Source of the DNA: Dactylellina haptotyla
Lineage: Eukaryota; Ascomycota; Orbiliomycetes; Orbiliales; Orbiliaceae
Assembly (NCBI GenBank): GCA_031310005.1
Contig: CM062386.1
Span: 2,542,001 to 2,606,000, forward strand
Reading direction: 5' to 3'
Length of the DNA: 64,000 nucleotides
How positions within the stretch are numbered: the first letter of the stretch is position 1; each line of letters opens with the position of its first letter. The notes under the pieces are model-generated. The model had not been told where the DNA came from. It saw only the letters and a list, made by a program, of their open reading frames with translations, and did not search any database. Made by a program: the position numbers and the translations under genes. Shown one piece after another: positions 1 through 13,200 of this stretch.

Positions 1-539
1 ATCATTTATAAATTTAGTAAAATAATAATTTTAAAATTATAAAATTTTAAATAATTTATAATTAAATTTGAATAAGTTTATAATAAACAAATTTTTAGTT
101 AATATAGATTATAATTTAAATATATCTATAATAGAGATACACTATTCGCTAACAAATTTTAAAATTTAATTAAGAATTAGATTAATATTAAAATTAATAT
201 TACTAATAAAAATATGTTTAGATAGATAAAACTATCAAATAAATTATCCAAACTATTAAAATATAATTAAAAAATTTCTTTAATATGGTATAAAATAATT
301 GGGTTAAATTATTATTATATTTTAAATTTATTTATAATATATTTAAATATTTATTTATCAAGTATATATTTTATAAAATATTTAAAAAATAAAACCCTAT
401 TACAATTTTACCTCTTATAATACCTAAGGAAATTATCCTAAAAACAAAAAAATATATAAAAAATATAAAGAATTTTTATAATAATCTATAAAAAGACCTT
501 TAATTTATAATAGAATATATATTACACTATTATAATCAA

Positions 540-970
540 TAATATATAAAAGTATTTTTTTTAAAGGAAGGAGATAAAGTATATTTGCTTACCAAATATA
601 TTAAATAGAAAGGATGATAAAGTAAAAAAATGGATTATTAAAAATATGGATTTTTTATTACCAAAAAATTTAGTAATAATACTTTTAAATTTGAAATTTT
701 AGGATTTATTCGAATTTATCGATCTTTTTATATTTTATTTTTAAAATTAGTTTCTCCAGGCCTAAAAAAAGATTTAAAAAATAAGGAACTAGAATATAAG
801 GATTATATGGAATACGAAGTTGTAAGAATATTTAATAGATCTAATAAAAATAATAAATATTTAATTAGATGGTTGTTATTTTATAGATTATAAGATGATT
901 TATAAGAATTGGAAAATAATATTTTACCCCAACTAATTTAAAAATACTTTTAGAAAAAAATATTAAAACC
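540..970 (+). pseudogene. Integrase tail and chromodomain relic of element A
   Basis: Plus-strand reading of about 565-740 gives a decayed version of the conserved gypsy integrase tail: a KGDKVYLL-like start, then a KLGPFKI-like and a RIHPVFHVSLL-like block. At about 810-930 it gives a chromodomain-like EYEV-R-I...KYLIRW...L pattern. In chromoviruses this domain follows integrase and guides insertion to heterochromatin. The order (integrase tail, chromodomain, 3' untranslated region, LTR) fits a chromovirus. The reading frame is broken in many places. Identification rests on motif spacing, not on an alignment. Confidence 0.7.
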
Positions 971-1771
971 ATTGAATAAATATTTCAAAGAAAGGTCTAG
1001 AAAAGCTATATAATATTTAAATATAATTAAATAAAATTAATTATAATTAAGAAATTTAGTTTATATATTATATTTGTTTGATTTCTTGTTTAAAAAAAGC
1101 GATACTATTATTTAAAAATTATTAAAAATTAATGTTATTTAATAATAACTCTAGATTTAAACTTTTTAATTATTTAAAAGATTTTTGCTTTTTAATAGCT
1201 ATCTCTTTTTTTTTTAATATTAAATTAAATTTATTATTTAATATTTTAATTTTTTTTTTTAATTACATTATTTTAACTTGTAATTATGATATTTTAATTA
1301 ATAACTCGGCAATTTTTTTCTCAAATTTTTTAAGCTTTTGCTGTTTACTATTAAGCTCTTAACTAATATAATTTATTAGAAAGAAATTATTGTCAAATAA
1401 AATTTATTAAAAGAATTAAAATTATATTTATTGTTGGGGAATTTGTAAGAATAATTTAAATAAAAATAAGTAGTATATTTGCCCCTTTTATAAATTCGTA
1501 CTTAATAAAATTATTTTTTTTTGTGATAAAATTTATATTTAGTTTTAGATTTTCGCCCTTTTTCCTTAATTTGACAAGCCTACTCCTGATAATATTCAAT
1601 TGATAATTTTATATAACAATCTATAGATATTGATAATTTCAAAAATATATTAATTACTTTTATAAATATTTTTTAATTTAAATTTTATTTTATTATATTA
1701 ATTCAATTACTATACTTTTATATACAATTATATAAGCACCTACTTAGAAATAAATTTTATACTACGATATA

Positions 1772-3167
1772 TAGTGACTAACAAAAAGTTTACGCGAATT
1801 TGGGGTTTTAGCAACACAAACCACCAACCACCAGCGGGCAGTACACGCACGCAAATAATAATAATAAATTAAATAATAATAATATGTATATGGAATTTGT
1901 ACAACAAGAAAATAGAGATTCTATATTATATTATATAAGTGTATTAAAATTGTATGTACCATTCTTTAGCCTTAATCACACATTTTATCTTATCATTTAT
2001 GCTTTTTACTAATTACCTGAAATATGCTTTTGGGATTACCTTTTACATTTGTTCTATTAGCTATTTAATTTTTAATGTAGTCTGTTTTTTATTAGTAATT
2101 TAATATAGTTTGGGGTATTACTTATATACTTGGTCCTTTAGTAACTATTAGATGTACTTGATAAAATTTAAATTGGGTAAATATGAGCATTATGGAATTA
2201 TTATAATCTTATAATCTCGCAATCATTTAATAATAATTTTAATAATATATAATTTAGTATTATTTTATATAAAAATTGGCTATTTATTTTTTTGCTAATT
2301 GGTATTAATTTAATAATTATTGTATAAAAATTAAAATAAAAACTATTATAATATTTATAAATATCCTTTACTATTTAAATTACCTTCTATAATGTAAAAA
2401 AGATTTTTAATACCACCTATGAATATCGTTTAAATTATAATTTTATTATTATTTTGGGTAATATATAATTTTATAAAATTTTGGCACTATTATTTACCAG
2501 GTTTATAAAATACTTACATAGTATAAAGATTGTTAATCCGCTGTACCTAGCACTTATTACTTTAAATAATTTTTACTTAATTATTATACTACCAATGTTT
2601 TTAAGTAAGTATCTATTATAAACACTGGTAAGTATACTTTGGTAATAATTTTAAGCATCATCTAACTTATTATTTTTAAATATTCTACTCTTAAAAGTAA
2701 AATTTAAAAATATTTACATAAAAAAAAATCCTATAATTTTAATAGATATTCATTGTTAATTCTTTTAGTATATATTGTAGGTTTTAAAACACTTACTAAT
2801 ATATAATTCAATCCATTTAATTAGTTAATACTTTTAATTACCTACTATAAGATTTAGAAATTAATTACCTATTAATAATAGTGTAAGTAAGTAGCGCACA
2901 TATAGTACTTTTATTTAATCCCAGTAGGTAAACAGTTTAACAATAATTATTTATTACACTATATAATGCAACAATAGCGCCTTACTATACCTCTATAAAT
3001 TAGGTATATAGGCTATTGTATATTAGTAATTCACCAGGTATGGTGCCATTAAATTTAATTAAATATTGGTAATACTATTGAGATTGTAATAGTGGTTAGT
3101 GGTAGGGGCAGGTAACGTGTAAATCTTTTTTTTTATGGTGTTCGCGTAAACTTATTGTCTAGTACTA
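1772..3167 (-). mobile_element. Tc1/mariner-type DNA transposon
   Basis: The ends form imperfect terminal inverted repeats: tAGTGACTAACAAAAAGT at the left and, on the opposite strand, tAGTACTAGACAATAAGT at the right, both followed by TTACGCGAA. Each end abuts a TA dinucleotide (1770-1771 and 3168-3169), the target duplication of this superfamily. The length of 1396 bp is normal for a one-gene Tc1/mariner element. The subterminal 60-90 bp at both ends stay G+C-rich while the middle is AT-converted. The element interrupts gypsy copy A, because A-family sequence resumes directly at 3168. A transposase relic is seen on the minus strand. The exact first base (T or a converted C) is uncertain by one position. 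Confidence 0.85.
1900..2960 (-). pseudogene. Decayed Tc1/mariner transposase
   Basis: Minus-strand translation of 2358-2420 reads IGGIKNLFYIIEGNLNSKGY (20 residues). This resembles the WGxxxxGxxGPLxFIEGNLNSxxY block around the second catalytic aspartate of fungal Tc1/mariner transposases. About 130-200 bases further along the minus strand is a weaker trace of the QDNAPIHTA-type block. Stops interrupt the frame on both sides, so no open gene remains. The start and end given are the span between the G+C-rich subterminal regions, not real codon limits. The protein would have cut and joined transposon ends; this copy cannot be functional. Confidence 0.5.
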
Positions 3168-3352
3168 TAGATTATTATTTTATATAGATTTAATTTTGAT
3201 ATAAAAACTAATAATAATATAAAATCGAATTCCTATATAGGAATAATGATAATATATTATTACTTTATATTTAACTATTATCATCTATATAAAACCTCGG
3301 ATTTTATAAAAAAGCCATTTATATAAAAGTTTATTTTAAAAAAAAAAAATAA

Positions 3353-3860
3353 TATTATAAATTATAAATTTTAATAATATAAATATTTATATTTTATTTT
3401 ATGTTATATTATTTTAAATTTTATTATTATATTTTATATTTATAAATATATATTATTTTTAATATATTTATTTATAAATCTTATTTATTTATTTTAATAT
3501 TTATATTATAATATAATATAATTTAATTTATAAATTTAAGGATTTTATACAAAACTATAGAGTTATAATATAGAATTATAAATTTATTATAATAAATATA
3601 AAACCTATTATATATATAATATTATTATTAAAATTAATAAAATAATTTTTATCTTTATTAGTTAATTTAAATATAATTTAGTATTTAATTATCTTTATTT
3701 TATTATTATTATATATTTTAAATGAGTTATTTTTAATATTTTATAATTTTATATATACTTTTTGTTAAAAGATTTAGATATTTTAGGTAAAAAAAAAATT
3801 TTACATATCTTAGTATTGCATATTTGTACTGTTACATTGGGTAACGTACGAAGTGTAACA
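3353..3860 (+). repeat. 3' LTR of gypsy element A
   Basis: Reverse complement of the LTRs of element B (29852-30352 and 37990-38490), about 508 bp against 501. It is preceded by an A-rich stretch at the place of B's polypurine tract (GAAAGAGAGGATAA on B's coding strand), which fixes the orientation as plus. The outer end (about 3790-3860, ending GAAGTGTAACA) keeps G+C, while the inner start is almost wholly A+T. Confidence 0.85.
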
Positions 3861-6299
3861 TTTACCTATATATATAATTATTTATTATTTATTATATAAA
3901 CTATTAATATCGCTTTTAATTAAAAAACCTTTAATAATCCCATTTTAATTAATATAATTATAATTAGTTTATAAAATATTTATATTATCTTTTTAACAAT
4001 ATTATTTTATTTATATATATATAAAGTAAATATTTCTATTTTAATTTTATATTTTTTATAAAATTTTTATATATTAAAATATAAAAATTTTTTTATATTA
4101 TTTATTTATATTTTTATAATTTTACTACCAAAATCTAACTTATCCTCTATTATTATAATAAATTATATAAAATATATATAATATTTTAAATATTTATTAA
4201 AAAATTATATTTATTTTATATAAATAACTTTATTTATAATTATAAATATATATTTAATTTCTATATATAATTTATTTATAAAATTAATATATTATTTATA
4301 TAATAAAATAATTTTAAATAAATTTATTATATTTATATATATATATTTTAATAAATATAATTTTTAATAAAAACTAATTTATAATTATAATATATTATAT
4401 TTTTATTTAATATATATAATTTATATAGAAAATTATACTTTTTAAAAAATATAATTTAATTTATTTTATAATTTTTTTATTATTTTTTAATTTATATAAC
4501 CTAATTTCCTATATTAATATAATAAGTTAATAATTTTAGTAAACAATTTATTTATAATTATATTATTTTATATAATTATTATTATAAATTTATTTATAAA
4601 TATATTTTAGTTTTTATTTACCTCTAATAATATAATATAATTATTAAATATATAAAAATTTATAACAAAATTAAATATAAGCTCTAAAATTAAAAAAATA
4701 AATTTTTAATAATAATCTATTTTAATTTAAAAATTATTAAAATATTTTTAATTAATTTTCTAATAGAATAAAAATTTAGTGTTATACTAATATATAAAAT
4801 ATATTATATATAATTAAATAATAAATAAAAATTTTAATTTTAATTTAATTATATTTATAAATTAATATAATCAAATTATCCCCAATTTAATTTTTTTTTT
4901 TATTAAATAAAAATAATTATTAGGATAAATAATATTATATTTTTAAAGATTTAATTATTTATTTTAGAATTTATATATTATTTATTATAAATGATAAAAA
5001 ATTTATTTTTTAATAATATTAATTTTATTATATTATAATATAAAGAATTATAATAAATAATAATAATAATCTTTTTCTTTTTATTAAAATTAAAATAGGG
5101 ATAAAGATTTTAATAATAATTTTTATATATTTAATTTTATTATAATTATTATATAAAAAATAATTTTTAATTTTTATATTTATAAAATAATATAAAATTA
5201 TTAATATTAATATTTAATACAATTTTATTAAAAGATATTTTTTATTATTATTTTATATATTTTATATATTTTATATATTATTATTATTTTATTATAATTT
5301 ATTATGTATTTCTATTTATTTTTATTTTTATTTTTGATATAATAATTATTATTATAATTATAATTAAAATCTATATATTTTTAAAATTAATATTTTTTTA
5401 ATTTAATTATAACCTATAAAAATCAATTATATTTTTTATATAAAAAATTTTTAATATAAAATTTTAAAATTCTTAATACTCTATTTAATATTTTTAAATA
5501 ATATAATAATTATAAAAAATTATATAAATGTTATAATTAGTTCGTTTTAAAAATATAGAAATTTTATAATCATATTAAAAATATAATTTTATTAAAAAAT
5601 TTTTAATAATAATATATTATTTCTTTTATATATTTATAAACTTTTAAATAATTTTTATATAATTATATAAAAACTATTATTTTTAAATTAATGATTAAAA
5701 AAACAATTGAATTTTTAATATTATAATAAATATACAATTATTTAAATAAAATCAAATTTTAATAATTTTTATTTTTATAAAAATTATTAAACTTATAAAA
5801 TAAAATATATATTATTATATATTAATTACTATATATACCATTTAATAATAAATTTAACAATATCATATTTTTATTTTAAAAATAAGGCAAAATCTACAAT
5901 TTTTATAAATAAAATAATTTTTAATATAATTAAAAATTTTATTAAAATTTTTTATAAAATTATAAAAAATATAATCTATCTTTGATTATATATATAAATA
6001 AAATATAAACTATTTAAATTAATTTTAATAATTATTATTATTTATTGTAAATTTATACTTTATTAAAAAAATTATTATTATTCTACCTATATAAATATAG
6101 AAAACTAAATTTAAATAATAATATATAATATAATATATATAATAGTAAAAGAATTTTTATAAATTAAAAATTTTATAATTATTAAAAATATAAATTTTAA
6201 AATTTAATAAATACCAATAAATAAAAATTTTTCAGAAATATCAAGAAATAATATTAATAATATATAGAAGTTTTAATTATAGTAGTATTATTAATTATA
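3861..6299. other. AT-rich RIP-like stretch, no recognisable element
   Basis: About 2.4 kb of almost pure A+T with scattered homopolymer and dinucleotide runs. Because an LTR that begins on the minus strand at 6422 reads into this stretch, it may be the interior of a Copia-like element on the minus strand. I could not find a second LTR, a reverse-transcriptase block or a clear gag block to prove it. No open frame of useful length is present. Confidence 0.4.
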
Positions 6300-6422
6300 T
6301 GTAAGTATAAGTTTATAAAGTTAATATTCAATAATTTAAAATTATAATATATTGAGTCTGTTCTGTAGATATATATATAGAGTTGTACGGGCGAACCCGG
6401 CCTGTACGGCCTAATCCTTACA
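6300..6422 (-). repeat. 123-bp LTR, Copia-like, inserted in family-E gag
   Basis: Read on the minus strand the unit starts TGTAAGGATTAGGCCGTACA and ends ACTTATACTTACA, so it has TG...CA ends. It holds a G+C-rich block (6382-6412, with the heptamer TGTACGG twice on the plus strand), then a TATATATATA box (about 6370-6380) and a CAGACTCAAT stretch, which is a typical LTR promoter layout. Family-E gag sequence (minus strand) ends abruptly at 6423, so the LTR marks an insertion point. The flanking 5-mers differ (TTATA and CTATT), so it is not a solo LTR with intact duplications. Assignment to Copia is from length and layout only. Confidence 0.55.
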
Positions 6423-7134
6423 CTATTAATAATAAACTTGAAAAATTACTTATTAATATATTTAGTAAGAGAAATATAATAATTAAATTTTTAAAAATAA
6501 ATTTTTATAAATTTTATTTATTTTATAATTTATAAATTTTTTTAAATTTTTTATTCTTTATTTTTAAAATTATATTTATTTTTAAAAAATATTTTAAAAC
6601 TATTAAAATCTTTAAATATTTTTATAATTTTTAAATATTTTTTTTAAATTTGTTAATAATTTTTTTTTTATACTTCTAATTTTCCTATAATTTTAAAAAT
6701 TAAAAAATATATAAAATAGAATCTTTAAAATATATTCTAATGAAATAAATTTTATATTTTTTAATAAAAAAAAAATTTTAATAAAAAAAAAAAAAATTTT
6801 AATTTAATTAAAAAATTAATTAAATTTTTTAAATTATCCTTTAAATTTAATAAATTTATTTATATAAAATATTTATATAATTATATTTATTATATTTGTT
6901 TTAATAATTAAATCTTTTATTAAAATTTCTTTTAATTTTTAATTTTTTTTTAATTTATTAATTTATAAAAAATATATTATTTAATTTAATAATAGTATTA
7001 ATATTATTTTTTATAAATATATTTTAAAATATAATAAATAATAATAGTAATTATTTTATAATTGTTTATTTGATTTATTTTAATATTTTAATAATTAAAT
7101 TAAAATTTTTATTATATTATTTTATTTAAATTAA
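6423..7134 (-). mobile_element. Gypsy family-E fossil fragment (gag region)
   Basis: The reverse complement follows element E from about 47582 to 48270 nearly base for base apart from transitions, so this is part of the gag region of a second copy of family E. It stops at the 123-bp LTR on one side and at a Copia-like LTR on the other. The piece 17027-17933 matches the part of E just before this stretch, and the two overlap by exactly five bases. They are therefore probably halves of one copy split by insertion and inversion. Heavily decayed. Confidence 0.8.
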
Positions 7135-7275
7135 TGTTACGATTGTGGTCACCACCACTATATGATGGCACACACTATATGTAGATAGCATATAATTAGC
7201 TAGAAGATATATAATTAATTTATTATTATATATTATATATAGATAATGACATTTGTATATATTATAATACTAATA
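7135..7275 (+). repeat. Copia-like 5' LTR (141 bp)
   Basis: Begins TGTTACGATTGTGG. Its last seven bases (7269-7275) match, allowing transitions, the ACCAACA end of an inverted copy at 17934-18074 of identical length. The first 75 bp or so keep G+C; the inner end is converted. The five bases before it (ATTAA, 7130-7134) equal the reverse complement of those next to the other copy (TTAAT, 17929-17933), the expected duplication for one insertion. A primer-binding-site-like stretch follows. Short LTRs and an initiator-Met-like site suggest Copia. Confidence 0.8.
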
Positions 7276-7280
7276 ATTAA

Positions 7281-7292
7281 TAGTATTAAATA
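7281..7292 (+). other. Putative decayed primer binding site
   Basis: Five bases after the LTR, this 12-base stretch resembles the initiator-methionine tRNA complement TGGTATCAGAGC when RIP-type transitions are allowed. The position is right for a Copia-like element read on the plus strand. The match is short and inferred. Confidence 0.4.
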
Positions 7293-10200
7293 AAACAACT
7301 GTCCGTTGTAAGTAAAATAATACTTATATTATAAAATAAATATATATTATATTGTTTTTTTTTGGTTTGAATTAATAAAACAGTAATATTAAGTGTGTGA
7401 TTGTTTAAGCTACTAACTTTAATAAATTGATATTATATTATATATTATATATAAATAATTATAATAGGTGAATATTTTGGAGAATTCCTAATTATAAATT
7501 AATTTTATATTTATAATAAACATCTAAATTTTTAAAAATAATAATTAAATTTGGTTTAAGTATTTAATTTAAATAAAATAATTAATATAGAAATTTAAAT
7601 ACTACATAGTTTAATAAAAATATACTTAATAAGGGTAAATAATTAGAATATAATATATCAAATATATTATAATAATACTAACAATTTATATAAAAATTAG
7701 AAAATTAATATAAATATTATAAAATTAATATATTAATAATAATTATTTTTTTATGATAATTACAACTGTTAATTTTGACTTTTTTTTTTTTTATATTTTT
7801 ATTTTTAAAAAATTATAAAAAAAATATTCTTATATTCAATACTACAATTATTATATTAATATTAATTTATAAATATTTAATAAGTTTTAGTATTAGTATT
7901 TTTATTTTCATTAAATACTAAATCTCAAAATTAACTATAATATTTAAAACTGGTAACTTTTTTTATATAATTTTAAAACTTTAAACTATATATATAGATT
8001 TAATAATATAAAAATTTTAAAATTTTAAATTTATATATATAATTTAATAAATTTAATAACAAAATAATTAATAATTATTTTTAATTTTAAAATAATATAA
8101 ATAATTTAGATAATAAAATAATAAATTAAATATAGTGATATATTAGAAAGATTCTATTTTAAATTAATAATAAATATAAAAAATATTAAATACAAAGTAT
8201 AAAAATAACAAAATAAATATTTATAATAATTTATAAAAGTAGAATATATAAAAATATAAAATAAACTATCTGAAATTATAAGAGAAAAAAAATATAAAAA
8301 AAAATAGTAAATATTAGATTTATAATTAATAAAAAAATTATAATATAAAAAGTATAACCCTATATTAATAAATATTTTATTAAAATATTATTAAATTTAA
8401 ATAAAAATAAGTTACTTTAAAGTAAAACTTATTTTTTATTATATAAAGATTATAAAAATTTAAAATAAAAAATTTATAAAAATAAAAATATAATAGAAAT
8501 TATAATACTTATATTAAAATAAAAAATATTAATTTTAATTATTTTTAAATAATTTTTTAAAGTAGTAAATTAAATAATAAATTTGGTTAAAATCATAATA
8601 AATAATATTAAAATATTAAATTAAATATTTAAAATAATAATTGCTATAATATAAATAAATCCTAAAATAATTATATATTTATATCTATACTATAATAATA
8701 CAATTATAAATTTTATTAAAATTTTAATAATAAATATAACAATAAATATAATATTAAATTTTATTAAAAATTAATATAAATTTTTTTAAAATAAAATTAA
8801 AAAAATTAAGAAAATTAAAATTATTAAAATAAAAAAAAATAAAATTAAAAATAAATTCTATAAAAAAAAAAAAAAGTTATTTAAAATTTAATAAATAAAA
8901 TTTTTGAATAACCAACTTTAAATAAAATCAATAATTTTAAATAAATATTGAAAATAATTATTGAAATTGGACTTTTAAATTTTAATAATAAATTATAGTA
9001 TTTAGATATTGGAAATAATTAAGTAAATTATAAAAACAATAATATTAAGATTAGGAATGCCCTGGATCTAAAAACTTTAGAATTAAAGAATCTATTTACT
9101 AAATATTTACATATAAAGCTATACATAAATCTAAACATAATAAATAAATTTTTATAATTTTTAAAACCTTTAATTATTTTAATATAAAATAGATATTAAA
9201 AGTTAACTAAAACAGGTAGAAGTATTTAAAATAAAATATTAAAATTTAATATATTTATTATAATTAGTAATATTTTTAAAAAATTTAATTAAAAAATGTT
9301 AAAAGAATATTAAAACTAAGTAATATAAATAATAATAAATAAATTTAATAAAAAAATGTTTATTATTTAAAATATTTATACTAAGTCTTAGTTAAAATAA
9401 TAAAATTATTAATTTTAAAAATTTAAATTTAAATTTTAAAACTTTTTAAATTAATTTTAAAAATAACTTAAATATTAATAAAATAATAATTATAAATAAT
9501 ACTATAGATTTTAACAAAATTTAAAAATAATTTATAATAAAAATATTAAATTATAATTGAAATATTAAAACCCCAATTAAATATTTAATTGTAAATTATA
9601 ATAAATAAATGTGAAAATTTTTTGTATAAAACCTTAATAATTAAGAAATTGGATAAACCAAAAAATAAATAAAAATATTAGTATTAAAAATTAATAAAAG
9701 AATATTTATTTAAGTAATAATAATAAAATTATTAAATATAATTATAGATAATATATTCCAAAAGATTTTTTTATAGTTTATATCATAATACCTAATAAAA
9801 TAAAATAAAAATTTTAAAATAAAAATTATTAAAAGTAAAATTTATATTATTAATTAATTTAGATATAATTATATTATTTATAAAAGTTTATAAAATATTT
9901 AAAGATATTTTACTAATTATAAATAAGTTTTATATTAAAGTAAATAAATATTATAATTTATAATATAATTTCTAAAATAATAATTGTTTAAAGAAAAAAA
10001 TATTCTATTAATTTATGTTATTAGAAATATTAAATAAAGTTGTTAAATAATATTTAAAATAATATAAATTATAATTAAAAATAGATATTAAAAATTTAAT
10101 AAATTAAATAAAAGAAAATAAAAAATATATAAAATTTATAAAATATTTAACAAATTATTAAAAACTTTATAATAAATAAAAAATAATATTTAATTAAAAA

Positions 10201-13200
10201 TAGATCACCAACTATTAACAACTTTAAATTAGTAATAATAAATAAAAAATAACCTATTTAGTAATATATTAAAATTAATTATAATATTAATTTTAAATAA
10301 AATATTAGTTTATTTAATTGAAATAATAAAAGAACCAGCATAAATAATATTGAAATAGATATTAATAATTTAAATAATTAAATAGATATAATTATTGTTA
10401 AAATTAAAGGAATTAAGAAATTGGCTATGCTATTAATAAAAATAATTTTAAAATGTTAAATAATAAATTTAGATTTATTTTTATTATTAATAAATAGTAT
10501 AAATTTTATAAATCTTATACTAATTAAATTTTAATTAGGAAATACTATTATTAATGGATTTAATTATTAAATTAGTATTAGAAATAATAAAAATAAACTA
10601 ATAGTTAATAAAAATTTTTAAATATTATTAAAATTTTATATATTATTTAAAAATGATAGATTTAAAAATATTAAATCTAGATTAGGTACCCCATAAAGTA
10701 AAATATAAAATAAAACATAAAGCAAAAAAAATAAAATTAATTATTATAAAAATATTAAATATATAAAAATAATTAAAAATTTTTTAAATAATTATAAATA
10801 TAAATTATAAATTTACAAAATTAATAAAATATATATAAATATATAGAAAACTTTATTAGATAAGAGTTTTATACTAATCATAAATATTAAAAATTAGGTA
10901 TTTGATGGAAAAAAAGTTATAATAAAAATAGGAGGTATTATAATAATAAAAAGACAAAGAATAGCCTTATAGGATATTAATAAATAAGGAATTAAGCTAT
11001 TAGTTAGTAAATAAAATATTTATGTATTAGATAAAGAAAATTTTTTTAAAATAAATAAAATAAATAATGATTAAGAAATAATTAAAAAAGATATGGCCAT
11101 TTTTAGTTACAAATATAATAAAAAAATAATAATAAAATATAGTGATAAACTAAAAAATGAAAATTATCAATATAATAAAGATAGTGATAGTAGTGTTTTA
11201 GAAGAATAAAATTTTAATTTATCAAAAGAAGAAAGTGAGTTTTTCTTTATATTATTGCTATTACACAAGTTTAAAAAATTAGTTAGGTTTGTTATTTTTT
11301 ATTATAATAAGAAGTTTAAGCTATTGGAAGATTTGATTTTGAAAAATAAGTTAAAAACATTTTTATAAAAGTTTAAGAAATAAAGTTTTAGTTTTAAAAA
11401 ATTAAAAATTAAAAGAAAAATAATAAAATAAAAAATAAATAATAAAAAAATAAAAAAAAAAAAAAAATATGTAAAATATAGAAAATTAATAAATTTATTG
11501 AAAAAGTAAAAAAATTGGAAAAAAAAAGAAATAATACAATATAAAAATATAGGTTGTTTGAATAACAAAAAAACTATTTAAAAATATACCTATATTAGTG
11601 GAAGTAATAAAAATAGCTAAAATAGTTAAAGTAGTATCCAAAATAGCCAATGTAGTAGGAAAAATAGTTAGAATAGTTAAACTAAAAACTATATTAATTA
11701 AACTCAAAAATATAGATGTAGTAAAATTTTTTAAACCTGTTAAACCTATTAAAATAGAATTTGTTAAACCTGCTAAGCTTGTAAAAACAGAATTTGTAAA
11801 AATAGCAACCAAACCAGAACTAATAAAAATAGAAATTTTTAGTAATAATAAAAATAATAATAATAGAGATAATAATAATTGTAGTAGTAATTGTGATGGA
11901 GATATTAGTATTAGCTTTAATTACCTAGTATTAATATATATATACAAAGTAACTATAGAAGAAGTGTATTAATAGATAAGAGTATTATTATCCAAATCAG
12001 GTGTAAACCATATAAAGTATTATCACCAACCAGATGATCTGGATAAAGTCCAATAACTAAACCAAATTGATGAAAAAATAAATACAATTATAACCTATGT
12101 AGACAATGAGAAAATCTATTTACCACCACTAATATAGCCTACCTTCTATAATAGCCTGCTATTAAGCAAAGCACACCCCATATTTAAAAAATATCTTAAA
12201 CCATTAGAATATATAGAGAGAAAATACACAAAAATAAAATTAAATTATAAAAAGGATTTAATCTATATATATTTTAATTTTTATAAAAAAACTAAAATAT
12301 TATATAATAAAATTATAAATATTTTTAGATTTTGGGATATTTAAAATCTATATTATTAATTAAGATAGATAATATATAATAAATAGTTTTTAAAAAATAA
12401 ATTGGGATAAATTATATTTATAGATAGGAAAATAAAATGACAAATAATTATATAATATATAAAAAATAATTGTTTTTTAATATTTTAAACCCTAAAACTA
12501 ATATCTAAATAATAATAGTTAGATTTTTTTAATATTTCTATAAATCCTTTAAAATAACCCATTAAATATATATAATAAAAGTTAAATATTATTAAAAATA
12601 AAATTATTTATAATAATTATAAAAATTAAATTATAATAATTTATAATAATTATTATTATAATAATATTTATAATAATAGTAAATAAAAACACTTATTATA
12701 AATATTAAAAAGTAAAAATTATTTTAAATAATTAGATAGAAAAAATTAAGTTTTATTTCTATTTAAAAAAATTAATTATTAATTTAAATAATATTAATAA
12801 TAGTAGCTGTAATAATAGATTAAAAATATTATAAAATATAATAAAGTAGATTATACTAACATTTATAATAAATAAGATTATAACTAATATAATTAATATA
12901 ACTAATATAATTAATAAAGTTATTAGAAAAAAATTAAAATTTAAAAATAATAGGTCTAAATTTTTAAAAGTATTATAGTTATTTTTAATTAATTTATAAT
13001 ATTATTAAAATTTGTATATATATATAATATATTTTAATTATTATAATTAGTATTAATATTATAATTAATATAAAATTATTTATAATTTTTTTAATTAATT
13101 TTTATAATCCTTATTTAGTATATTTTATTGGAAATAGTTATAATTATAGTCTATATAATTTATAAGATTAATATAATTTAGTAATTAATAATTATTATTA

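Larger units (their letters stand above)
1..3860 (+). mobile_element. Ty3/gypsy chromovirus fossil A, 3' portion
   Basis: The window opens inside the pol region of a Ty3/gypsy element read on the plus strand. A decayed integrase C-terminal region and chromodomain lie at about 540-970, followed by a long 3' untranslated stretch, a purine-rich tract at about 3332-3352 and the 3' LTR (3353-3860). The sequence from 3168 to 3860 matches, in reverse complement, the stretch 29852-30540 of full-length element B, so A and B are one family. A Tc1/mariner element (1772-3167) splits the 3' untranslated part. The 5' LTR, gag and most of pol lie outside the window. The copy is broken throughout, with many lesions. 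The family is clear; the exact inner boundaries are approximate. Confidence 0.85.

Noticed and set aside
1132-1362. 76-codon frame, Phe/Asn/Leu-rich
   Set aside because: Composition is what T-rich converted DNA gives by chance; it lies in the 3' untranslated part of gypsy A.
6380-6425. tRNA-like G+C-rich block (GGGCGAACCCGG)
   Set aside because: No cloverleaf can be drawn; it is the promoter-proximal part of a 123-bp LTR with TG/CA ends.
7135-7280. Solo LTR flanked by ATTAA on both sides
   Set aside because: ATTAA at 7276-7280 does look like a duplication, but a primer-site-like stretch follows, and the true partner (TTAAT at 17929-17933) sits beside the inverted LTR at the matching point of family E.
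11302-11812. Two minus-strand frames (88 and 105 codons)
   Set aside because: Phe/Leu/Ile-rich shadows of the A-rich plus strand; the plus strand has the more protein-like composition.
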